Shown here piece by piece: positions 55,353-64,000 of a DNA stretch of 64,000 nucleotides. Source of the DNA: Limnoglobus roseus (GTDB taxonomy: Bacteria > Planctomycetota > Planctomycetia > Gemmatales > Gemmataceae); contig NZ_CP042425.1 of the NCBI RefSeq assembly GCF_008254045.1, positions 1,364,001 through 1,428,000 on the forward strand, given 5' to 3'. The notes under the pieces are model-generated. The model did no database searches and was not told the DNA's origin. It saw nothing but the letters and a program-made list of their open reading frames with translations. Numbering within the stretch: the stretch's first letter is position 1; each line of letters opens with the position of its first letter. The translations under genes and the position numbers were made by a program.

Positions 55353-56828
55353 TCAGTAGATCGCCCGCCACGCGACCGACACGCCGTGGGCGTAGAAGCC
55401 CTCGCGGTCGAAGGTAACGTTCGGCGACCGGATGCCGGTGAGCGCCCCGAAGGACGGGCTGATCGGCACGACGCGGGTGTTGATCGCCGAGTCGAGTTGC
55501 TGGATCGGGCGGGCCACGTTCGCCAGGTAGTAGAACTGGTAGCCGAGGACCAACTGCGTGTTCTTCGTGATGTTAACGCCGACTTGCGAGCCGATGTCGG
55601 TGGCCACGGTGAAGCGGTTCCGCTGGTACCGGCCGAGGTTGCCGTCGCCGTTCGTACCAGCGGCTAACAGACCGCCCTGGAACGTCTGCGCGTTCATGCC
55701 CTCGCCCTTCGTGTCGCCGTCGATCTGCGTGACTTGGTGCATCGAGCCGAACGCCAGTTTCGGCGTGAACGCGATGAACCCGAGGCGGTGCTTCCACTCG
55801 ATCCGGGTGCCAATTTCCCCGCCGTAGAACTGGTTGCGAGTGTACACCCGGTCCCGCAGCAGCGCGGCCGAGCCGGCCGGGAAAACCGTCACCCCGCCGC
55901 GCGTGATGTCGGTCGGCAAGACCGACCGCTGGTACACGCTCAGCGACTCGTCGAGGTCGTAGTATCGGAAGCCGTACATCAGGTCGACCTGCCACACGTC
56001 CGAGTACGCGACGTTCCGGTGGAGGCTCCCGCCGAGACTCGCGAGGCGGGCGGTCGTGGCCGTGGCCATCGACCCGGCAAACGCGGGCAGGCCGTTCGCC
56101 GGGTCGGCGTTCGCCGCCGTCAGCGTGGCCTGCGCGCCGTTGACCACATCGAAGAACGGCCGCTGGATCGTGATACTCCCCGGTCCGCCGGTGATCGTCT
56201 GGAAACTCGACCGGTGTTCGGTGATGAACCCGTCGATCCCCGCCCCGATCGTGTGGTCCTTGTTCAACCACAGGCCGCTGTCGATCTTCATGCCGAGGAA
56301 CTGCCCCAGTTCATCCCGGCCGTCGAGCAACGTCCGGGTGGGCTGTCCGGGGGCCCCGCCGACGGCCAGCGGGAACGTGAACCGCTGCGGTTGGAACCAG
56401 AGCAACAGGGCACTGTAGCTCATCCAGACCGGTTCCTTCGGCCCGAGGGGCATGCCCCCCGCACAACCGGGGTCGGCACACGTCGGGTTCACGTCGCCGC
56501 ACGTCGAACACCCGAGCGTATGTGAAGCCGACGGCGGGGCGAGTTCCGCCGGCATCGCCGGCAAGAGGTTGGCGTTCGGCGTCGGGGTCATCGGTAACGG
56601 GGCGAGTTCGCGGACCGGCCCCTCACCCGGCTTGACGACTGACGGCATTGGATTGGGCACGTCCGGGAGCTTGGCCGGAACCGCCGCAATCGGGGGCGGA
56701 ACGGCTCCTAACGGGGACTGAGCCGGCGGTACTGGCCCCGGGATCGCGGGCAGTTGCGCGTGTGCCGTCAGCCCGGTGCCGATCCCCAGCCCCACGGATG
56801 CCAACCAACCACGGAGGGATGTCCGCAT
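55353..56828 (-). CDS. BBP7-family outer-membrane beta-barrel protein
   Basis: 491 residues. A signal peptide (VGLGIGTGLTAHA) is followed by a Pro-rich segment to about 110 and a Cys cluster (GCSTCGDVNPTCADPGCAGG) near residues 105-125. The remaining domain is BBP7-type, with YSALLLWFQP, LDGRDELGQFLGMKIDSGLWL and a barrel-like end (GYQFYYLANVARP; EGFYAHGVSVAWRAIY). BBP7 proteins are planctomycete-specific and thought to be outer-membrane pores or adhesins. The Cys cluster may form disulphides. Confidence 0.88.
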   Translation of the reverse strand: MRTSLRGWLASVGLGIGTGLTAHAQLPAIPGPVPPAQSPLGAVPPPIAAVPAKLPDVPNPMPSVVKPGEGPVRELAPLPMTPTPNANLLPAMPAELAPPSASHTLGCSTCGDVNPTCADPGCAGGMPLGPKEPVWMSYSALLLWFQPQRFTFPLAVGGAPGQPTRTLLDGRDELGQFLGMKIDSGLWLNKDHTIGAGIDGFITEHRSSFQTITGGPGSITIQRPFFDVVNGAQATLTAANADPANGLPAFAGSMATATTARLASLGGSLHRNVAYSDVWQVDLMYGFRYYDLDESLSVYQRSVLPTDITRGGVTVFPAGSAALLRDRVYTRNQFYGGEIGTRIEWKHRLGFIAFTPKLAFGSMHQVTQIDGDTKGEGMNAQTFQGGLLAAGTNGDGNLGRYQRNRFTVATDIGSQVGVNITKNTQLVLGYQFYYLANVARPIQQLDSAINTRVVPISPSFGALTGIRSPNVTFDREGFYAHGVSVAWRAIY

Positions 56829-57281
56829 AACTTTGGCCCCCGAACGACGAACGACCCTGCGCGGGCGGTCCGAGCCTTCTTGAATAGGATTTCGCGCGGG
56901 TCATTTGCAGAGCCCGGCGGTCCCCCTAGACATCGTCCGGACGGCTTAATCATCTTGAGACATACATCTGCGATAACAGGCGAAGTTGGCGCAATCGTCA
57001 CAATTTAACATGACCACAAGGCCGGCCGCAGGAGGGTGCGAGGGGCACAACAGCCTTCCCCTACCACAGCGAACACCCCAACTCCCCCCGTCGCAATCGA
57101 CGCTCCGGGGCGGCAAGCGATTTCGGCAATCGCAGGGGAGTGGCCACGGCTTCAACGTGGGGCGTCGAGAGAAAGGGGGCAACCGGACGGTATTCCCGTA
57201 ATCTGAGGGTTGTTGAGATTCGTAATCCCATCGGTTATAGTCAATCCTTGTCCGGTCGCCGGCGTATCCCGAGGTCCCAGA
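56829..57281. other. Divergent intergenic region, nothing recognised
   Basis: 453 bp between the BBP7 gene and the VWA protein gene. Some short frames exist, but none has a ribosome site or plausible composition. GAGG at 57271-57274 serves the gene at 57282. Confidence 0.5.
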
Positions 57282-60200
57282 ATGGCCACGAACAATGAAC
57301 CCGACTGGCGCGGGAGGGCCGGGGCGAAACCGCGGGCGGGCAAAAAACTTGGGTGGAAAGAGGAAGACCCGCAGGGAGACGGGACGGAGGGGAAGCGGCG
57401 AGCGAAGATGATCTTCCTCGGCCTCGGCGGGATGGCGGCCGTGGGCGGCATCATCTGGCTGATCCTCCTCCTCACCGCCGGCAAGCGGCCGGGCCTCATT
57501 ACCATCGCGGCCGACCCGAACTACGACGCCGACAAGGGCATCGCCCGCCTCGACGTGCCCTACGACCCCTACGGCTGGCTCAGCGCACAACGGCTCCTCA
57601 AGTGGGCGCAGGGCGTCGCCCGTGACGACAACACGCCGAAAGCCCTTGGCGACAAACCGTTCTGGCTCGACGACCAGATCGACGACTGGGCCGATCAGGT
57701 CGGCAAAGATTCCAGCATCGACCCGGTCATCATTTACATCGGCCTCCACGGCGGCGTTGACCGGGCCGGTGATCCTATCCTTTACGTTGGCCGCGACCCG
57801 GACCGCAAGGCCGGCCTCCCCGTCGACGCCGACCGCCCGGCGGTGCCCCTAGCGACCGTCCTCGACAAACTGGAGGAGCGGGCCGCAAAGAAGCGAAAAC
57901 TCCTGGTCCTCGACGTCGGCCGCGGCTTGCCCGACCCGAACATCGGCGAGGTGTCGGCCGACTTCTCGCGGGCGGTGAAGAAGAAACTCGCCGAGCGGAT
58001 CGCGAAGAACCCGACCCTGGCCGTGGTCCTCGCCGCCGACGAGGGGCAGCGGGCGTGGGACTCCCCCGACCTCGGCATGACGGTCCTCTCGTACCACCTG
58101 ATGAAGACCCTCGCCGAAGGGGCGGGCAACGAGAACATGACCGCCTTCCGGGCGGACGAACTCTTCGAATCGCTCCACAGACAGGTCGAGCAGTGGTCGA
58201 AGAACAACCGGCCGACGCCGCAGGCCCCGCAACTGATCCCACCGGCGGACGAGTGGAACGCCAACGAGACCCGCAAGACCCAGTTCGCGAAGCAGAAATT
58301 TTTCAAGCCCGGAAGCGGGGGGGCGTCGCTCGACGAGATTTCCCCCCCGGCTCCACTCCCGATGAACGAGTTGAAGGGCGAGTGGCAGACGGCGACCGCC
58401 CTCGCGAACCGCCGGCCCACCCCGGCGACGTACACGCCGGCCGCGTGGCGGCGATACCGGGAGTTGTTGCTCCGGTACGAGTACGCGACCCTGGCGGGTG
58501 AAGCCGTCGGGGCTCGCGCACTGAAGGGGGCGATGGACAAGGCCCGCGGGGACATCGAGCGCGGCCTCGACTTGCGACTCGACGCGACGGTGTACCTCCA
58601 GCAGCTTGCCGTGAGTGCCGGCCGGACCCCACCGGCGACTGCCGACGGGCCGACGGCCGCAGCCCTGGCCGACGCCGCGAAGCAAGTCAAAACAGCCCTC
58701 GGCGACTCCCCCGTGCCGGTCGACCTTCACCTGCCGATCATGCTCCACCACTACGTGAAGGACGTGCTCCAGGCCGAGAAGGACGACCCGTTGCGGACCA
58801 CGTGGAAGCCCGCCGTGCAAACGCGGCAACTGGCCGAACAGGCCGCCCTCGGCGTGCGGCCCGGCGACCCCGGCCTGCCGTACAGCGAGCGCGTCTGGCC
58901 GGACGTGAGCAAGACCGTTCAAGAGGGCGACGCCGCCCGGCGGCGCGGCGAGGACCGAATGCTCGGCCCGGCCGACCGGGCGGAGACGGCGACCGTCGAG
59001 TTCAACCAGGCCGGGGCGAAGTACAAGGCCGCGTTCGAAACCGCCGGGCAGTTGCAAGGCCCGCTCCGGGTGCGCGACCGAGTGCTGGCCGACCTGCCGT
59101 TCCTGGCCCGCTGGCTGACCGAGACCGACGACAAGGGGCCGGGCATGGCCCAGGCGAACGAGACCCTGCGCGCCCTCTGGGCCGAGACGCTCGAACTGGC
59201 CGACCGCCTCGACCGACCGTTCGACCCGACCGCCCTGACGAACAAGGCGACGGCCGTGACCGCGAAGTTCGACGAACTGCAAAAACACGTCGCCCGGGTA
59301 GCGAAGGAGGCGTACACGGCCGACTCGCAAACGAACTGGCAGGCGATCGAGTACGTGCTGCGGATGCCCCCGCCGTTGCTGTCCGCCGAGGACCGGGGAC
59401 GGCTGGTTCAGCGGTCCCGCCAGATTTCGCAGATCTTCACCAAAAACGAAACCGCGGTCGCCGGTGCCCCCCCGGCCGCCGACGAGAAGATCGTCCGCCG
59501 GGCGAAGGCGGCCGCTTACTCACTCGGCGGCGAGTGGACGCGGTGGACGCAGACGCAGAAAGACCTGGGCGCGGTTGAAGCGACCCTGGAAGCGAAACTG
59601 AAGGACTTGTCGGAACGGGCGGCCGCCCTGGGGGCGACTCTGGCCGCCCACCGCCGCCGGCTGGGGGACTTCAGTCGGTATCCGGCCGGCGGCTCGCCCG
59701 AGTGGGCGCAGGCCGAGTTGTTCAGCCGCCTCGCGGTCTCCCCGGGCCAGATGAGTGGGTTCGAGCCGGCCGCGGTGAACGCCCAGGCGCGCTGGAAGGA
59801 CATGCTCGAAGGGCAGGCCGCCCGCGTCGCGCTCGATCACTGGTACGGCCCGAACGGCCAGCCGTACTTCAGCACGATCGTCGCCCCGGCCCTGCTCGCC
59901 GACGCCGACAAGATTGCCCAGGTGCTGCCCGAGGCCCGCCGTGGGAAGACCGAGGACGCGGCGAAGGCCGCCCGCCTCGCCCTGGCGAAGCCGCTGCGGT
60001 TGGAGCGGATCGACGGCGACACGCTGATTCGGTGGACGACCGAGGCGGACCGCACCCTGCGGTACCGCCTTGAGCCGATGCCGTACCGGACGCCCGACGA
60101 CGGCGGCAAGGCGACCGCCTACGAGATTCCCGGCGAGGCGGTGCTACTCTGGCAATCGACCGATCCGGGCCTCTTGACCGTGGACGGCCCGTCGCGGCAA

Positions 60201-62276
60201 CTCATCGACCTCTCCCGGCCGGCCGACGGCGGGTTCCCCGTCGTGGTCCGGGCCGGGCCGCAGATCGAGGCCGCCGCCGTGGTGGTCAAGCCGGCGACCG
60301 TGGTGGCCGGCGGGTACTTCCGCGGACAGCGGGGCACGCTGAGCCAATCGACCGAGGTGCGGATCAACCGCCGTCCCGACCTGGTCGTTTCGGAGGTCCG
60401 CCCTAGTCGCGGGGCCGTCTTGGCCGTGCGGGCCGACAAGAACTTCGACCCCGGCGCGGTGAGCATCCTCCTAGACTTCTCCGGGAGCATGGGCGACCCC
60501 TGGAAGACGCCCGGCCAGTCGAAGAAGAAGGTGATCGTGGACATGCTCACCGGCCTGCTCGGGGACTTGCCCCGGGGGACCGAACTGACCACCCGCGTGT
60601 TCCACGACAACCCGGACTTCACCGACCGGAAGAGTACGCTCGTCTACCCCGGCACGTTCGGCCGGGAGAACTTCCGCGACGTGCTGGGCGGGCCGAACGG
60701 CATCATCGACAAGATTACGGCGATCCCCGCGAAGGGGGCCACGCCGCTGGTGCCGACGCTGCGGGACGCCATCGCCGACATCCCGGCCGACTACCGGGGC
60801 GTCAAGACGGTCATCGTCCTCACCGACGGGGCCGACACAACCCACCAGCCGAAGGTGTTCACCCCGAAAGAGCTGGCCGGCGGCGTCGTGGCCGCCAAGG
60901 ATATGACCCCCGACCAGCGGAAGGCGCTCGTCAAGGCCGTCGGGAAAGACCTCGAAGCCCTCAAGCGGGACGACGTGGCGATTCACATGGTCATCTTCGG
61001 GACCGACGCCTTCGAGGAAGCACTCGGCGAGGAGATGTTCAAGCCGGTCGAGCAGTGGGAGACCCCCGGCCGGGTGTACCGTGCCGCCGACCCGGTCGCC
61101 CTTCGGCAAGAACTCGAAGCCGCCCTGCGGCCCAAGCCGCGACTGTTGATGAAGAACGGCACCGCGATCCCGTCGGACCGGGGCCGGCCCACGTACATCC
61201 CCCGCAGCGGCCTGCCGACCAACCGCACAGAGCAAACCGACGGCGAACTCCGGTGGTGGGGCTTCGTCCAGCCGGACCTGTACGACCTGAAATACTTCCG
61301 CTCGAAGCAGGCGATGTCGTTCACCCCCGGCGACGCGGTGTGCGTGCGACTGGACAAGGCGGCCGGAGGGCAGGTGCGGTTCCGCCGCGAACTGTACTAC
61401 CGCGACGTGGTCGATCTGCGGAAGGCCGGGCGGGCGGACGACGCGAACGGCGACTGGTACCTGTCGGTCCCGGAAGTGGCCTCGCGGAACGCGAACTGGA
61501 ACTACCTCCTGACGACGGCCGCCCTGGAAGAGAAGCGGGGGACGGAGGTGGACCTCACCGACGACCTCCGCCAGATTCGCCCCCGGTTCGTCTGGTGGGA
61601 ACTCGCCCGCGCCGCCGGCGCGAACGGAGAGAAGTTCCCCGGCACGGTCATGGTCCACAACCTGGAAGGCTTCCCCGCCCCGTGCTGGCGGGTCGTCGGC
61701 GACCACGGGGCCGGGGCCGTCGAGCCGCGGTACCTCCTCCGCGGGTGGCCGACCTACGGCGACGCGCCGCTGTTCACCCCCCAGCCCGTCCGGGTCAATG
61801 TCGCCGACCTGCGGGCCGGCGTGACGCGGCCTGCGGCTGCGGAAGTCACGGTTCGCGTGTCGCTCGAAACCGTCTCGTTCGTGCCCGACCCCTCGGTGAA
61901 CCCGCGGTTGCCGGCCGACGCGGCCGCCGGGCCACAGAAGTGCCTGGTGGTCCGCGTGAACGACCCGAAGGGCCGCCGGTTCCAGATGCGGGTGCCGCAG
62001 TTGGACGTGGCCGTGAAGGAACACCGCTACTTCTACGACCGGGACGACCCGGAGCCGCTCCGGCCGAACGTCGCCGGCTACACCGCCGTGTTCGGCCCGA
62101 CGAGCGAGGACGCGATCCGGCAGTTCCCCGAGTTGGAAATCAGCCTCGTCTCGGTGACGGACGTGATCGCGGCGGGCCAGCCGCAATTGCAGATCGAACT
62201 GAGGAACCCGACGAACACGGAGCGGGACCTGGAGCGGATCGAGCCGAAGCTCGAACCGTCGGCCGGGTCGCGGTAG
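57282..62276 (+). CDS. Membrane-anchored pseudo-caspase with VWA domain, 1664 aa
   Basis: Start ATG 57282. A charged cytosolic tail (1-43) is followed by one membrane helix (44-68). Residues about 70-330 look like a caspase/CHAT fold: DPVIIYIGLHGG (His156), then KRKLLVLDVGRG, where the active Cys of D-A-C is Gly213, so it is probably catalytically dead. A long helical region follows. A VWA domain lies at about 1055-1270, with the MIDAS start SILLDFSGSMG and IVLTDGADTT. A C-terminal beta region follows. It is 38 bp before a second protein of the same type. The fold call is by pattern only. Confidence 0.6.
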   Translation: MATNNEPDWRGRAGAKPRAGKKLGWKEEDPQGDGTEGKRRAKMIFLGLGGMAAVGGIIWLILLLTAGKRPGLITIAADPNYDADKGIARLDVPYDPYGWLSAQRLLKWAQGVARDDNTPKALGDKPFWLDDQIDDWADQVGKDSSIDPVIIYIGLHGGVDRAGDPILYVGRDPDRKAGLPVDADRPAVPLATVLDKLEERAAKKRKLLVLDVGRGLPDPNIGEVSADFSRAVKKKLAERIAKNPTLAVVLAADEGQRAWDSPDLGMTVLSYHLMKTLAEGAGNENMTAFRADELFESLHRQVEQWSKNNRPTPQAPQLIPPADEWNANETRKTQFAKQKFFKPGSGGASLDEISPPAPLPMNELKGEWQTATALANRRPTPATYTPAAWRRYRELLLRYEYATLAGEAVGARALKGAMDKARGDIERGLDLRLDATVYLQQLAVSAGRTPPATADGPTAAALADAAKQVKTALGDSPVPVDLHLPIMLHHYVKDVLQAEKDDPLRTTWKPAVQTRQLAEQAALGVRPGDPGLPYSERVWPDVSKTVQEGDAARRRGEDRMLGPADRAETATVEFNQAGAKYKAAFETAGQLQGPLRVRDRVLADLPFLARWLTETDDKGPGMAQANETLRALWAETLELADRLDRPFDPTALTNKATAVTAKFDELQKHVARVAKEAYTADSQTNWQAIEYVLRMPPPLLSAEDRGRLVQRSRQISQIFTKNETAVAGAPPAADEKIVRRAKAAAYSLGGEWTRWTQTQKDLGAVEATLEAKLKDLSERAAALGATLAAHRRRLGDFSRYPAGGSPEWAQAELFSRLAVSPGQMSGFEPAAVNAQARWKDMLEGQAARVALDHWYGPNGQPYFSTIVAPALLADADKIAQVLPEARRGKTEDAAKAARLALAKPLRLERIDGDTLIRWTTEADRTLRYRLEPMPYRTPDDGGKATAYEIPGEAVLLWQSTDPGLLTVDGPSRQLIDLSRPADGGFPVVVRAGPQIEAAAVVVKPATVVAGGYFRGQRGTLSQSTEVRINRRPDLVVSEVRPSRGAVLAVRADKNFDPGAVSILLDFSGSMGDPWKTPGQSKKKVIVDMLTGLLGDLPRGTELTTRVFHDNPDFTDRKSTLVYPGTFGRENFRDVLGGPNGIIDKITAIPAKGATPLVPTLRDAIADIPADYRGVKTVIVLTDGADTTHQPKVFTPKELAGGVVAAKDMTPDQRKALVKAVGKDLEALKRDDVAIHMVIFGTDAFEEALGEEMFKPVEQWETPGRVYRAADPVALRQELEAALRPKPRLLMKNGTAIPSDRGRPTYIPRSGLPTNRTEQTDGELRWWGFVQPDLYDLKYFRSKQAMSFTPGDAVCVRLDKAAGGQVRFRRELYYRDVVDLRKAGRADDANGDWYLSVPEVASRNANWNYLLTTAALEEKRGTEVDLTDDLRQIRPRFVWWELARAAGANGEKFPGTVMVHNLEGFPAPCWRVVGDHGAGAVEPRYLLRGWPTYGDAPLFTPQPVRVNVADLRAGVTRPAAAEVTVRVSLETVSFVPDPSVNPRLPADAAAGPQKCLVVRVNDPKGRRFQMRVPQLDVAVKEHRYFYDRDDPEPLRPNVAGYTAVFGPTSEDAIRQFPELEISLVSVTDVIAAGQPQLQIELRNPTNTERDLERIEPKLEPSAGSR

Positions 62277-62314
62277 GTTCGCTTTGACCCTTCGCCCGTA
62301 CCCTTGAGGCTCGC

Positions 62315-64000
62315 ATGGCCGACCCTGCCGACAACCCGCCGCCGAAGCCCGCGTCGCGGCCGGCCGGCACGCCGCCGATGTGGATGGCGGCCGGCGGGCC
62401 GGCCCCGGTCGGCCGCAACAAGGCGCTGGTGTTCGGCGCGCTCCTGATCGTGCTGGTGTTCGGCGCGCTGGTCGGCATCCTCATGCTGCCATCGCCGCCG
62501 GCCACCACCTACCTCGTGTCGCTGCCGCTGCCGCTGTACGACGACCCGGCCCTGCCGCCGGTCGCGTGGGCCGCCGAGGACGCGAAGCTGCTTGTCGACT
62601 GTTTCCCCGGCAACGCCGAGAACGCCTACAACACGCAGGAAAACTTCGAAGGCAAGCTCCAGGCCATCGGCACCGGGAAGCTCCGGGCCGACTGGGGCGA
62701 CGAGGACCGCCGGACGCTGGAGAAGGGGCGGCCGTTCGTCTTCCACGTCGTCGGCCACGCGGCCGTCGCCAACGGCCAGGTGTACGTGCTGCCGGTAAAG
62801 GCGAGCGCCACCGACCCCACGACGTGGGTGCCCCTCGACCGCGTCCTGAAGGCGATGGCCGATTGCCCCACGCCGAAGAAACTGCTCCTCCTGGACCTCG
62901 GTCGGCCGCGGACCAACGCCTTCCAGGGCGTGCTGGAAGACGACGTGACGCCGACGCTGTTTAACTGGCTCACCCAGAAACGGCCCGACCTGCCCTGCCC
63001 CGTGCTGGTCTCATGTTCGGCATTCCAGCAAAGCTCCGTCATCCCGCAGGTCGGCGCGTCGGCGTTCGCGTTCTACGTGGCCGAGGGCCTCCGCGGAGCG
63101 GCCGACGGGTACACCAAGACCGAGCCGGACAACCGGGTGAAGGTCCGCGAGTTGGCGGAGTTCGTCAAGCTCCGCGTCGGCCGGTGGGCGAGACAGAACC
63201 TCGACCTGCCGCAAGAGCCGCGGCTGTTCGAACCGCCCGACTTCGCCGACTTCGACCTGGTCCTCGACGCACCGGCCCCCGTGACCGAGGACGCGACCCC
63301 GCCGCGGAAAAGCGAGTTCGCGAAGGCCGGCACTGTCGACGCGTGGAAGCAACTCGGCGACCTGACGCCCGACGCCGTCCGCCGCGCGGGGCCGCAGATC
63401 GCCCGGTGGGCGGCGGCGGCGGTTCGTGCGGAGCAAATTTACGCAGCCGGCGACCCGCGGGCGGCGAACGCGGCGGTCGATGCGAACACCTGGTGGGCGG
63501 AAGTGGCGACCGCGACCCGGCCGACGGAATCACCGGGCTATCGGGCGCTGGCGGCCGTCGCCCTGCCCCCGGCGAGCGGCACGCCACCGACCGACCCGGC
63601 GGCACCCGTGCTCGCCGCCCTGCGGGCCTATGCCCAGGTCGCGGTGCCGGAATCGAAGGGCAAGATCGACGAGAAAGAGGTCGCGGCCCGCAAGGCGGAC
63701 TTCTACCAACTCGCGGAGAAACTGCCCGCCCCGGCAGCCGCGAAGATCGTCTGGGACTGGCTGATCCGGGAGTACCCCCAACCCCAGCGGCGGCACGTCG
63801 TCTTCGTCGCCAACGCGATAACCGCAGTCCTCCGGAACGAGTCGGAGCCGTTCGCGGAGTCCGCCGCGCTGAAGCGGCTCGTCGGCGTCGATTCGTCGCT
63901 GTTCGACACCGCGGCCGGTCGGCGGGCGGCTAGCGAGTTCCTGCGGGCCGAGGTCGAAACCGCCGCCGCCCTGAAGCCGGGGGCGGACGACTTCGGCTGG
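62315..64000 (+). CDS. Second membrane-anchored pseudo-caspase-like protein, partial
   Basis: Starts ATG 62315, runs to the right edge with no stop (562 codons visible). Layout matches the previous gene: Pro-rich cytosolic tail (MADPADNPPPKPASRPA), membrane helix (about 37-60), then the same fold: FVFHVVGHAAV (His148) and KKLLLLDLGRPR, where Gly196 replaces the catalytic Cys. LVSCSAFQQSSV may be the next strand. No VWA domain seen so far; the C-terminus is outside the window. Probably an operon with the VWA protein. Confidence 0.6.
   Translation, partial: MADPADNPPPKPASRPAGTPPMWMAAGGPAPVGRNKALVFGALLIVLVFGALVGILMLPSPPATTYLVSLPLPLYDDPALPPVAWAAEDAKLLVDCFPGNAENAYNTQENFEGKLQAIGTGKLRADWGDEDRRTLEKGRPFVFHVVGHAAVANGQVYVLPVKASATDPTTWVPLDRVLKAMADCPTPKKLLLLDLGRPRTNAFQGVLEDDVTPTLFNWLTQKRPDLPCPVLVSCSAFQQSSVIPQVGASAFAFYVAEGLRGAADGYTKTEPDNRVKVRELAEFVKLRVGRWARQNLDLPQEPRLFEPPDFADFDLVLDAPAPVTEDATPPRKSEFAKAGTVDAWKQLGDLTPDAVRRAGPQIARWAAAAVRAEQIYAAGDPRAANAAVDANTWWAEVATATRPTESPGYRALAAVALPPASGTPPTDPAAPVLAALRAYAQVAVPESKGKIDEKEVAARKADFYQLAEKLPAPAAAKIVWDWLIREYPQPQRRHVVFVANAITAVLRNESEPFAESAALKRLVGVDSSLFDTAAGRRAASEFLRAEVETAAALKPGADDFGW

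Overview
The window looks like a chromosome segment of a planctomycete of the Gemmataceae (Gemmata and relatives). The evidence is the family content: a DUF1559 pseudopilin with an adjacent small lipoprotein, a BBP7 outer-membrane barrel, planctomycete haem-binding dehydrogenases, an ECF sigma factor fused to a membrane and beta-propeller region, a TIGR02996-like leader, and very high GC throughout. This placement is inference from family content only.

Layout: (1) Left chromosome, 1-5149: the start of a probable ABC-F ATPase, a hypothetical gene, a large secreted sugar dehydrogenase/cytochrome fusion, an LRR protein, then the promoter and first 64 nt of a tRNA-Leu gene. (2) An integrative element of about 31.2 kb, 5150-36406. 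It is bounded by a 64-bp direct repeat of the 5' part of tRNA-Leu(CAG), carries direct repeats that look like integrase arm sites just inside both ends, and encodes a tyrosine recombinase beside the intact tRNA gene. (3) Right chromosome, 36407-64000: terminator, a two-gene glycosyltransferase operon, pheT, nuoN, a haem-binding dehydrogenase, propeller proteins, the ECF fusion, a HEAT-like paralogue of an island gene, a Ser/Thr kinase, a BBP7 porin-like protein, and two large membrane-anchored proteins with caspase-like folds that lack the catalytic Cys, one of which also has a VWA domain. The second of these runs off the right edge.

The island has sub-blocks. Its left part (5.6-16.5 kb) holds small hypothetical genes, an XRE regulator and Gemmataceae-type secreted proteins. 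A cluster of four complete insertion sequences (two IS5-like, one IS701-like, one IS630-like) fills 16.9-21.8 kb; every transposase is split at an A7-A9 run, as expected for -1 frameshifting. A rightward set of genes (22.1-28.4 kb) resembles part of a phage tail module (tail-tube-like protein, tail-assembly-chaperone-like protein, other structural-looking proteins), with no terminase, portal, capsid or tape measure visible. A lower-GC ImmA/IrrE peptidase plus PIN-like pair (28.6-30.4 kb) looks like a toxin-antitoxin or defence module, and its second gene appears frameshifted. Next come a tandem repeat array, further hypothetical genes, two HNH endonucleases (one frameshifted) and the integrase.

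Two kinds of signal tie the island together. A short GAA/GATA-capped hairpin followed by CCACCCCC(A/G)CA recurs between island genes on both strands and was not found outside the island. A small GNAT-like domain recurs four times in three island proteins.
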